Assembly: GCF_011057975.1 (NCBI RefSeq)
Contig: NZ_CP049109.1
Location: forward strand, 2,077,001 to 2,141,000
Direction of reading: 5' to 3'
DNA: 64,000 bases
Origin: Sphingosinithalassobacter tenebrarum
GTDB lineage: Bacteria; Pseudomonadota; Alphaproteobacteria; Sphingomonadales; Sphingomonadaceae
Below the pieces are notes generated by a model. It made no database searches. It had not been told where the DNA came from and was given only the letters and a program-made list of their open reading frames with translations. The position numbers and the translations under genes were made by a program. Position 1 is the first letter of the stretch. Each line of letters opens with the position of its first letter. This document shows positions 1-7,206 of the stretch, one piece after another.

Positions 1-1
1 C

Positions 2-379
2 GCGTCGAAGGCGCGGATGCGCACCGGCCCGGGGCGCAACTATCCGGCAAGCTGGATGTATCAGCGCGAGGATTTGCCGATACGCGTGATCGCCCGCTAT
101 CGCGACTGGCGCAAGATCGAGGATCCCGATGGCACGCAGGGCTGGATGCAGGTGGGCCTGCTCAGCGATACGCGAACCGGCATGGTGGTCGGCACCATCG
201 CCGAAATGCGATCGCGCCCCGATTTCGACGCGCATGTGAATTATCGCGCCGAACCCGGTGTGGTCGGCCGGATCAGCAAATGCGCGCGCGGCTGGTGCTG
301 GTTCGATGTCCGTGGCCGCGGCGGCTATGTCGAACAGAGCAAGCTGTGGGGCACCGATCCGGGGGAAACGGTGCAGTAG
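2..379 (+). CDS. SH3 domain protein, 5' end outside the window
   Basis: The reading frame is open from the window edge to a TAG at 377-379, so the true start lies upstream. The visible 125 or so residues hold two SH3-like segments. The first contains ARMRTGPGRNYPASWMY and then a W-R-K-I-E core typical of bacterial SH3b repeats (SH3_3/SH3_4 families). The second contains NYRAEPGVVGRISKC, a divergent repeat ending in GYVEQSKLWG. Such proteins are usually exported and bind cell wall or proteins, but the missing N terminus hides any signal peptide. An internal ATG at 17 is inside the first SH3 motif and is not a convincing start. Domain call is firm; the role is not. Confidence 0.8.
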   Translation, partial: ASKARMRTGPGRNYPASWMYQREDLPIRVIARYRDWRKIEDPDGTQGWMQVGLLSDTRTGMVVGTIAEMRSRPDFDAHVNYRAEPGVVGRISKCARGWCWFDVRGRGGYVEQSKLWGTDPGETVQ

Positions 380-415
380 ACAGGAAGCTGGCTGGACAGC
401 AGTAACGTTTCGCCA

Positions 416-545
416 GGTCCCAACCGTCGCCCTGAACTTGTTTCAGGGTCTACGCCTCCGCTTGCACGGACATAGCTTGTTGCGCGGTCGATGCTGAAAC
501 GCGCCTGTCCCGAGCCTGACGAGGGATTCAGCATGACGAATGCGG
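416..545. repeat. Sphingomonad-type intergenic palindromes
   Basis: The 375-base gap between the SH3 gene and the thiolase holds no convincing gene. It carries a hairpin CCCTGAA-CTTGT-TTCAGGG (430-448) and a second inverted repeat, ATGCTGAA (491-498) with TTCAGCAT (527-534). From memory, such elements are dispersed in sphingomonad intergenic regions; that they are REP-like here is inference, since only one copy is visible. The short frames crossing it have no ribosome site and no recognisable protein. Confidence 0.6.
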
Positions 546-654
546 TTGGGCTGCGGATCTATCTCTTGCGGCTACCTATCCAGAATGTATGCCAACCCCT
601 TGAAATGTAGGATTTCGCCTGCTCAGCTCGGCCAATGGCAGCGGCGGAAACGAA

Positions 655-691
655 AACACGCGCGGTTCGGAGTTTTCGAACCGCGCGTGTT
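655..691 (-). terminator. Strong hairpin downstream of the thiolase gene
   Basis: A perfect 15-bp inverted repeat, AACACGCGCGGTTCG (655-669) and its complement (677-691), encloses a 7-base loop. Read on the minus strand it starts about 63 bases after the thiolase stop and is followed by a T-rich run (TTTTCGTTTCC). It is a probable intrinsic terminator for the leftward thiolase gene. Confidence 0.75.
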
Positions 692-754
692 GGAAACCCC
701 GATGGGGCCCGGTGTCTCTTTTGTCTCCTTTGGAAGAGACGGTATGCGAATCGC

Positions 755-1942
755 TCAGTCGATCAGTTCGACGGCCATCGACGTGGCTTCGCCGCCGCCG
801 ATGCACAGCGACGCGACACCGCGCTTCTGACCGCTATTCTGCATCGCGCCGAGCAAAGTCGCCATGATCCGCGCGCCGCTGGCGCCGATTGGGTGGCCGA
901 GCGCGCAGGCGCCGCCGTTGATGTTCAGCTTGTCGTGCGGGATATCCATGTCGCGCATCGCGATCATCGCGACGCAGGCGAATGCCTCGTTGACTTCGAA
1001 CAGGTCGACATTGCCGACGTCCCAGCCGGTCTTCTCGAGCAGCTTGCGCATCGCGAAAACCGGCGCGGTGGTGAACAGGGCAGGGGCATGCGCGTGCGCG
1101 GCATGGCCGACAACCTTGGCGACCGGCGTCAGGCCCAGCTTTTCGGCGACCGACAGCCGCGTCATCACCATCGCCGCAGCACCGTCCGAAATCGACGAGG
1201 CATTGGCCGCGGTGATCGTGCCGTCCTTGGCGAAGGCGGGCTTGAGCGTCGGGATCTTGTCCGGGCGGCCCTTGGGCGGCTGTTCGTCGGTGGTGACCGT
1301 GGTCGATCCCTTGCGGCCCTTCACTTCGACTGCCGTGATTTCGCGGTCGAACGCGCCGGCTTCCTGTGCCTTCTGCGCACGGGTGAGCGATGCGATGGCG
1401 AATTCGTCCTGCGCCTCGCGCGTGAACTGATATTGCTGAGCGGTATCTTCGGCGAACGCGCCCATTGCCTTACCCGGCTCATAGGCGTCCTCGAGCCCGT
1501 CGAGGAACATGTGATCCTTGAGCACGTCATGCCCCATGCGGGCGCCCGAACGATGCTTGTGCGAAAGATAGGGGGCGTTGGTCATGCTCTCCATGCCGCC
1601 CGCGATGACGACATCGGCCGACCCGGCGGCAATCGCGTCATACGCCATGATCGCGGCCTGCATGCCCGATCCGCACATCTTGTTGACCGTGGTCGCTTCG
1701 ATATGCTGGCCGAGACCCGCCTTGATCGCGGCCTGGCGCGCGGGCGCCTGGCCGAGGCCCGCGGGCAGCACGCAGCCCATGTAAATCTTCTCGATCACTT
1801 CGGGGTTCAGCCCCGCGCGTTCGACGGCTGCCCCTACGGCAACCGCGCCCAGTTCGGTCGACGTGGCATCGGCGAGCTCGCCGAGCATGCCGCCCATCGG
1901 CGTACGGGCATAGCTGGCAATGACTACGGGATCGGCGGACAT
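755..1942 (-). CDS. Acetyl-CoA C-acetyltransferase (biosynthetic-type thiolase)
   Basis: A 395-residue thiolase, the usual length. It condenses two acetyl-CoA or cleaves acetoacetyl-CoA. The nucleophile motif NKMCGSGMQ puts the active Cys at about residue 90. GGACALGHPIGASG gives His at about 350, and CIGGGE gives the second Cys at about 380. The start is set by AGGAGGGAACCAACATG; an in-frame start 27 bases upstream lacks a ribosome site. The gene stands alone, reading left into a strong hairpin. Family is certain. Whether it serves polyhydroxyalkanoate synthesis, ketone-body use or beta-oxidation cannot be read from the context. Confidence 0.95.
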   Translation of the reverse strand: MSADPVVIASYARTPMGGMLGELADATSTELGAVAVGAAVERAGLNPEVIEKIYMGCVLPAGLGQAPARQAAIKAGLGQHIEATTVNKMCGSGMQAAIMAYDAIAAGSADVVIAGGMESMTNAPYLSHKHRSGARMGHDVLKDHMFLDGLEDAYEPGKAMGAFAEDTAQQYQFTREAQDEFAIASLTRAQKAQEAGAFDREITAVEVKGRKGSTTVTTDEQPPKGRPDKIPTLKPAFAKDGTITAANASSISDGAAAMVMTRLSVAEKLGLTPVAKVVGHAAHAHAPALFTTAPVFAMRKLLEKTGWDVGNVDLFEVNEAFACVAMIAMRDMDIPHDKLNINGGACALGHPIGASGARIMATLLGAMQNSGQKRGVASLCIGGGEATSMAVELID

Positions 1943-2106
1943 GTTGGTTCCCTCCTGAATATCGCGCACGATCTAAGGCGGCCATGCTGCAGATGCAAAC
2001 AGCAAGCGCAGCGATCGGTTGGGCGATCGGGAACGGAGCGGCTCGCAATGAGTAGTGGTGGCCTGCGCATCGCGCGTGCAAGAGGAAACGCCAAGGGAGC
2101 CCGCAC

Positions 2107-2361
2107 ATGGATTTGACCGAAATTCTCAAATGGTTCGCATCGATCAGCGGGATCATCGCGGCCTTCATGGTGTCGCTCGATCTCGGTCGGCGCGTTACCG
2201 GATGGGGCTTTGTCCTGTTCGTCGCATCGAGCATCGCCTGGATCACCGGCGCGCTGCTTTCCGACGACGAGCCGCTGCTTTCGCAGAATCTGGCGCTGTT
2301 CGCGATCAATGTGCTCGGCGTCTATCGCTATCTGATTCGAAAGCGGCCCGCAGGTGACTGA
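2107..2361 (+). CDS. Small membrane protein, unknown function
   Basis: An 84-residue protein with two or three hydrophobic segments (about residues 10-25, 32-50 and 60-76), ending in the basic tail YRYLIRKRPAGD. An AAGGGAG ribosome site lies 7 bases before the ATG. Its last 8 bases overlap the GTG start of the prepilin peptidase, so the two are probably cotranscribed. No catalytic motif is visible. It resembles short inner-membrane hypothetical proteins with no assigned role. Confidence 0.75.
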   Translation: MDLTEILKWFASISGIIAAFMVSLDLGRRVTGWGFVLFVASSIAWITGALLSDDEPLLSQNLALFAINVLGVYRYLIRKRPAGD

Positions 2362-3145
2362 CTGGGCCTGGCCGTTATTGCTGGGCGTGCTGGGGCTGGT
2401 CTTCGGCAGCTTCATCGCGACGGCGGCGATACGCTGGCCGCAGGGGCGATCGCCGCTCCGGGGGCGTTCGGAATGCGATCACTGCGGGCGCGTGCTGGGA
2501 GCAACCGATCTGGTGCCGGTGTTGAGTTATGTCGCCCGGCGGGGGCGTTGCGCGGCTTGCGGCGGCAGGATCGCGCCGTCGCATCTCGCGACCGAACTGC
2601 TTGGTGGCGCGATCGGCGTGATTGCCGGTTTCCTTGCGCCGGGAATGGCGGGAGCGCTTGGCGCGGTGTTCGGATGGATGCTGCTGTTGCTCGCCGCGCT
2701 TGATCTCGCGGCGCTGTGGTTGCCCGATATCCTGACCGGGCTGCTTGGCGCGGCGGGTGTCGGCGCTGCGCTGATCCTTCCCGAGCCGCCCCTGTGGGAC
2801 CGGCTGATCGGGGGGCTGGTCGGATTCGGCACGCTATGGCTCGTGCGGACCGGCTATCGCGCCCTGCGCGGGCGCGAGGGGCTGGGGGGCGGCGATCCCA
2901 AGATGTTCGGCGCGATCGGGCTGTGGCTCGGCTGGACGCAATTGCCGCTCGTACTGCTCGCCGCCGCTCTGCCGGGGCTCGCGCTGGTGCTGGTGATGTG
3001 GATCGGCGGGCGGCGGGTCGCGGCGGACGTGAAGCTGCCCTTCGGGGTGCTGCTCGCGGTCGGAGCCTTTGCGGTCTGGACCGCTGAAGCAGGAATACCG
3101 CCTCCGGTGACGGAAGTGACGCTATATTCGGAATCGGGGCCCTAG
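2354..3145 (+). CDS. Prepilin peptidase / type IV leader peptidase (A24 family)
   Basis: An inner-membrane aspartic protease of 263 residues that cleaves, and normally N-methylates, type IV prepilins or type II secretion pseudopilins. The N terminus LLGVLGLVFGSFI leads into a cytoplasmic zinc loop with two CxxC pairs (C41/C44, C66/C69). Catalytic aspartates lie in DLAALWLPD (D117, D125) and GGGDPKMFGA (D181). About seven further membrane segments follow. The GTG start overlaps the preceding gene by 8 bases. No pilin or secretion gene is nearby, so the substrate is encoded elsewhere. With both CxxC pairs it should be bifunctional (inference). Confidence 0.92.
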   Translation: MTDWAWPLLLGVLGLVFGSFIATAAIRWPQGRSPLRGRSECDHCGRVLGATDLVPVLSYVARRGRCAACGGRIAPSHLATELLGGAIGVIAGFLAPGMAGALGAVFGWMLLLLAALDLAALWLPDILTGLLGAAGVGAALILPEPPLWDRLIGGLVGFGTLWLVRTGYRALRGREGLGGGDPKMFGAIGLWLGWTQLPLVLLAAALPGLALVLVMWIGGRRVAADVKLPFGVLLAVGAFAVWTAEAGIPPPVTEVTLYSESGP

Positions 3146-3147
3146 AC

Positions 3148-3225
3148 AAAAAAAGGGCCGCCCGAAGGCGGCCTTGAAAGTCTTAGGAGAGGATGCCTGA
3201 AAGGCAGGTTCTTTGTGCAGCGCAG
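3148..3225 (-). ncRNA. Candidate small RNA with UUCG-capped terminator
   Basis: Read on the minus strand, this stretch has a 5-bp hairpin TGCCT-TTC-AGGCA (3194-3206) and an unpaired pyrimidine-rich linker TCCTCTCCTAAGACTTTCAA. Then comes a GC hairpin, GGCCGCC-TTCG-GGCGGCC (3156-3173), followed by seven T (3148-3154). No leftward protein gene ends here, because the genes on both sides run rightward, so the terminator needs its own transcript. The layout of hairpin, CUCCU-rich single strand and terminator is what alphaproteobacterial trans-acting sRNAs such as the suhB/alpha-r8 family look like. Membership in that family is a guess, and the 5' end is not fixed. Confidence 0.5.
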
Positions 3226-3260
3226 CAGGAATTTTTGCAAGTGCGAATGGCGCGGCTTTG

Positions 3261-3277
3261 ATTGCATTCGATGCAAT
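3261..3277. promoter_or_regulatory. Palindromic operator candidate upstream of the MarR gene
   Basis: ATTGCAT-TCG-ATGCAAT is a perfect 7-bp dyad with a 3-base centre, the size and AT-rich form of MarR-type operators. It lies about 140 bases before the MarR start and about 35-50 bases beyond the likely 5' end of the minus-strand small RNA, so it could govern either or both. Confidence 0.5.
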
Positions 3278-3415
3278 CCATCCCCGAATTGGAACAGTAT
3301 CGCAGCAGCGATGGCAAATCGCCCGTGAAGGTTGCTGGGTGTCGATCTGTTTCCAGTGGTTGCGCCGCGGAAAACCGCCGATATCCTTCACTCGAACCCG
3401 ATTGGCACTGAATTG

Positions 3416-3874
3416 ATGACGTCTCGGCTCAAACTGGATGAATTTCTTCCCTACCGGCTTTCGATCGCGTCGAATCGTGTGTCGAACGCAATCGCGACTG
3501 CCTATCAGGCATTGTTCGGCTTGCGGATCCCCGAATGGCGAGTGATCGCGGTGCTCGCCGAAGGCGGCGCGATGAGCCAGTTCGCGCTCGGCCGTGCGAC
3601 GCAAATGGACAAGGTAACGGTCAGTCGGGCCGCGATCGCGCTGGTCGACCGCGGTCTGGTGACACGGGCACCCAATCCCGAGGACCAGCGCTCGCATCTG
3701 CTCAGTCTTTCGGATGCGGGTCGCGCTCTCTATGATCAGGTTGCGCCCAAGGCGCTTGAAATGGAGCGGCGGATCTTCGCCGACATTGATGAAGGCGAGC
3801 GCGATCGGCTGATTGCGATGCTGGCGCGGATCGAAGCGGGTGTCGTCGCGCTCGAGCAGGAAAATGGTCAGTAG
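3416..3874 (+). CDS. MarR-family transcriptional regulator
   Basis: A 152-residue winged-helix regulator. The recognition helix region MDKVTVSRAAIALVDRGLVTR is followed by the wing NPEDQRSHLLSLSDAGRALY, the classical MarR signature. I chose the ATG giving MTSRLKLDEF because it yields the standard family length. A TTG 84 bases upstream would add a tail unlike the family. No strong ribosome site precedes either. A perfect palindrome lies upstream and may be its own operator. Its end overlaps the end of the convergent YihY gene by 7 bases. The effector is unknown. Confidence 0.9.
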   Translation: MTSRLKLDEFLPYRLSIASNRVSNAIATAYQALFGLRIPEWRVIAVLAEGGAMSQFALGRATQMDKVTVSRAAIALVDRGLVTRAPNPEDQRSHLLSLSDAGRALYDQVAPKALEMERRIFADIDEGERDRLIAMLARIEAGVVALEQENGQ

Positions 3875-4875
3875 CGGTCGCGCCGCGGCTTCTTTTGCCG
3901 TTTGCTCGGCAGCGTATCGGCAACGGTGGCGCCGCGGCGGCCCAGCGGTCGCGAGGCGCCGGTAGTGGAATCGACGCCGGTCTGCCGCTCGGCCTCGGCA
4001 TTGATCTCGGCTCCGATCAGCACCGCCATCGCCGAGACATAGAGCCACATGAGCAGCACAACCACAGCACCCAGCGCGCCGTAGGTGGCGTTGTAATTGG
4101 CGAAATTGGCGGTGTAGATGCCGAACAGCAGTGTCGCGACCACCCATAGCAGTGTCGCTGCAACCGAACCGATCGTCAGCCAGGTCCAGCGGGCATTGGC
4201 GCGGTCCGGGCCATAACGATAGACAAGCGCGAAGCCCAGGCTGGCAATCGCGGCTGCTACCGCCCAGCTGAGCAGCCGAACGAAGAACGTCGCGGTGCCG
4301 CCCGGATCGCCGGCCATGTCCGCCAGCCAGGCAAGCGCGCCGATCGCCAGAAGGCCCGTCACTGCCGTAACGACTGCGCCGATCGTGATCACGGCTCCGG
4401 TCAGCGTGAGGACCAGGAAGTTCCGGCCTTCCTCTTCCTCGTAGATCACGTTGAGTGCCTGAATGATCGCCTTGGCCGATCGCATCGCTCCGTAGATCGC
4501 GACCAGAAGCGCGAGCGCCAGCCCGAATCCGGCCTGCGCGGAGGCGGTTTCGACCACCGAAAGAAGCTGGTCCTCGATCAGCGCGGCGGCATCGGCGGGC
4601 ACCACCTGCATGATCGCCTGCATGTCCTTCGCCACCGACGCCGGATCGGCGACGAGACCATAGGTCATCACGATCGCGCCGAGCAGCGGGACGATCGAAA
4701 GAAATGCGTAGAAAGCGACCCCGGCGGCCATCAGCCCGAGATTGTGATAGCCGGTCATCGTATAGACCCGGGCGAGGATTGCGCGCCATGCTCGCTTCGG
4801 ATGATGCCACGGCCGTTCGGAATCGAAACCGGGTATGGTGCGCTGCCGATCGGGGGAGCTGGTCTGCTGATTCAT
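3868..4875 (-). CDS. YihY/BrkB-type inner-membrane protein
   Basis: A 335-residue integral membrane protein of the YihY/virulence factor BrkB family (UPF0761). The N-terminal signature NLGLMAAGVAFYAFLSIVPLLGAIV is followed by about five more membrane spans, and MWLYVSAMAVLIGAEINAE closes the core. A basic tail of about 45 residues follows. GGAGGA lies 7 bases before the chosen ATG; an in-frame start 93 bases upstream has no ribosome site. Despite the family name it was once mistaken for RNase BN, and no enzymatic role is established. The gene diverges from the tamA homologue. Confidence 0.92.
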   Translation of the reverse strand: MNQQTSSPDRQRTIPGFDSERPWHHPKRAWRAILARVYTMTGYHNLGLMAAGVAFYAFLSIVPLLGAIVMTYGLVADPASVAKDMQAIMQVVPADAAALIEDQLLSVVETASAQAGFGLALALLVAIYGAMRSAKAIIQALNVIYEEEEGRNFLVLTLTGAVITIGAVVTAVTGLLAIGALAWLADMAGDPGGTATFFVRLLSWAVAAAIASLGFALVYRYGPDRANARWTWLTIGSVAATLLWVVATLLFGIYTANFANYNATYGALGAVVVLLMWLYVSAMAVLIGAEINAEAERQTGVDSTTGASRPLGRRGATVADTLPSKRQKKPRRDRY

Positions 4876-5034
4876 CGCCGTCCTCCGCTTGCTGACAATC
4901 GGGAAACGCGGTGCGCGGCAAAGCGATGCATGCTGATTTCCGGCGGTTTCTCCGATAGGTGGAGCCAATCGCCGTTTCAGTCGTTAGGAGCGGGAAAGGG
5001 GCCGAAAGCGGAATGCGGCTCTGGAGGAGTCGCG

Positions 5035-7206
5035 TTGGGGATCAGAGTAGTTTCGTTCTGGGCGGCCGCCATGACGGGGTCGGCGTTGCTGCCGCAAATC
5101 GCACTGGCGCAGGACCGCCCGGACGACGGCCCTCCCGTACAGGAGGCGACGGCGGACGATGTGCGTGCACAGGATGCCGGAGCTTCCGATCCGCAAGGGG
5201 ACGACGACGACAGCCCGATCATCGACGAGGAGCGGTTCGAGGAGTCGATGCCGCAGATCGGCGACGATATCGATGCTCCGTTGGAACCGCTGCCCGATAC
5301 CGAGCCGATGGACCCGGCCGGCGATCCGGCGATCGGTGACCCCGAAACGATTCCGCCGGTGGAGCAGGAAGACCCGGAGTTCGGTGCGCCGCTGACGCCG
5401 CTAGCCGCTTTCGAAGTCGATCCGCCCGAGAGCATCGAAGGGGTCGAGGAGCGTGAGGACGTCACGATCCGCTATGACATTGCTGTGAGGGGCTTTGACG
5501 AAACAGGTCTGGAAGACCGGTTCCGCGAGCTTTCGGCACTGGAAGAGGGCGATGGCGAGGCGGCGAATGCGACGATGGTAGCCGCGCGCGCCGAAGAGGA
5601 CGAGAAGCTGGCCGAGCGGCTGTTGCAATCGGTGGGCTATTATGACGGGACCGCCGTGGCGTCGATCGAGCAGACGGCGCCCAATTCGGGCAAGCTGCGG
5701 GTCACGCTCGATATCGTGCCGGGCCCGCTCTACACCTTGGGATCGATCACCATCGACAGTCGTCCGACCGAACCTGCCGGGCTGATCGACGCGGCGCTGC
5801 CGCTCAAGAACGGTCATCCGATCGACGCGGCGCGCGTGCAGGCGGCGGAGGCCAATGTCAGCCTGCGCCTGCCGCAACAGGGCTATCCCTTCATCCGATT
5901 GCTTCAGCGCGACGTCCTGCTCGATTCGGAGACACATACCGGCGCCTACACGCTGCCCGTACGCCTCGGCCCCCGGGCTTCCTTCGGCAGCTACCGAACC
6001 GAACCGGCAGGTGAGGATTCCGAACTCGCTTTCGATGCCGATCATGTCGGCGTGCTGGCACGATTCGAACGTGGCGAATTGTTCGACAGCCGCAAGGTCG
6101 ACGATTTGCGCGAGGCGCTGATCGCGACCGGCCTGTTCTCCACTGTGGCGGTCGAGCCGGTCCGCACCGGCGAAACCGCGCCAGACGGCACCGAATATGT
6201 CGATCTGATGGTTCGTCAGGATGCCGGTCCGCCCCGCACGCTCGCAGTCGAGGGGGGCTATGCCACCGGCCAGGGCATCCGCGTGGAAGGCAGCTGGACG
6301 CATCGCAACCTGTTCCCGCCGGAAGGCGCGCTGATCCTGTCGGGCGTCGGCGGAACGCAGGAACAAGGCTTGTCGGCGACCTTCCGCCGATCCAATGCCG
6401 GCCGGCGCGACCGCACCTTCTCGCTCACGGCTTCAGCCGATCACAGCGATTACGATGCCTATGAAAGCTTCACCGGCACGCTGTCGGGGCGGATTTCGTT
6501 CGAATCGACCCCGATCTGGCAGAAGCGCTGGACCTATTATTACGGTGCCGAACTGGTCGGATCGAACGAGGATCGGTACAATTTCAACACCGGTTCGCGC
6601 GATCGCGGCACTTGGCTGATCGCGGCACTGCCCGCCTTTGTCGGCTTCGATACGTCGGACGATCTGCTCAACCCCACGCGGGGCTTCCGCATCAAGCTCA
6701 ACCTCAGCCCGGAAACCTCGGTGCGCGGCGCGGCGCGACCCTATGTGCGGGGGATGCTGGAAGGGACCGCCTATTACCCGCTGTCGGACGGGCTCGTGAT
6801 TGCCGGCCGCGCGCGTGTCGGAACCATCGCCGGGATCGAGCGCAATGACCTGCCTCCCTCGCGGCGCTACTATGCCGGCGGCGGCGGATCGGTTCGCGGT
6901 TTCGGCTATCAGGAACTGGGTCCGCGCGCGCCGGACGGCCGTCCTATCGGCGGGCGCAGCCTCAACGAATTTGCGATCGAGGCGCGCTATCGCTTCGGCA
7001 ATTTCGGGATCGTGCCCTTTGTCGATGCCGGGCAGGTCTATGAGAGCATCACTCCGCAGTTTAGCGACATTCGCTTTGGTGCGGGCATCGGCGGGCGGTT
7101 CTACACCAATTTCGGCCCGCTGCGCGTCGATGTGGCGACACCGATCAACCGCAAGCCGGGCGAGTCGCGCATTTCGCTCTACATCTCGATCGGACAGGCA
7201 TTCTGA
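5035..7206 (+). CDS. tamA: TamA-like outer-membrane assembly factor (Omp85 family)
   Basis: An Omp85-family protein of 723 residues, the outer-membrane half of the translocation and assembly module. I chose the TTG at 5035 because TCTGGAGGAG lies 4-9 bases before it and the product begins with a clear signal peptide ending LLPQIALAQ. Residues about 26-125 are an acidic, proline-rich linker. POTRA-like repeats follow to about residue 400, and then a 16-strand-type barrel. The barrel holds the Omp85 loop motif GGSVRGFGYQELGPR near residue 620 and a C-terminal strand ending in IGQAF. The downstream tamB starts inside its stop codon. Confidence 0.92.
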   Translation: MGIRVVSFWAAAMTGSALLPQIALAQDRPDDGPPVQEATADDVRAQDAGASDPQGDDDDSPIIDEERFEESMPQIGDDIDAPLEPLPDTEPMDPAGDPAIGDPETIPPVEQEDPEFGAPLTPLAAFEVDPPESIEGVEEREDVTIRYDIAVRGFDETGLEDRFRELSALEEGDGEAANATMVAARAEEDEKLAERLLQSVGYYDGTAVASIEQTAPNSGKLRVTLDIVPGPLYTLGSITIDSRPTEPAGLIDAALPLKNGHPIDAARVQAAEANVSLRLPQQGYPFIRLLQRDVLLDSETHTGAYTLPVRLGPRASFGSYRTEPAGEDSELAFDADHVGVLARFERGELFDSRKVDDLREALIATGLFSTVAVEPVRTGETAPDGTEYVDLMVRQDAGPPRTLAVEGGYATGQGIRVEGSWTHRNLFPPEGALILSGVGGTQEQGLSATFRRSNAGRRDRTFSLTASADHSDYDAYESFTGTLSGRISFESTPIWQKRWTYYYGAELVGSNEDRYNFNTGSRDRGTWLIAALPAFVGFDTSDDLLNPTRGFRIKLNLSPETSVRGAARPYVRGMLEGTAYYPLSDGLVIAGRARVGTIAGIERNDLPPSRRYYAGGGGSVRGFGYQELGPRAPDGRPIGGRSLNEFAIEARYRFGNFGIVPFVDAGQVYESITPQFSDIRFGAGIGGRFYTNFGPLRVDVATPINRKPGESRISLYISIGQAF

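Noticed and set aside
3122..4921. A 599-codon minus-strand frame covering the MarR and YihY region
   Set aside because: It is arginine-rich, unlike any family, and overlaps two well-supported genes in other frames.
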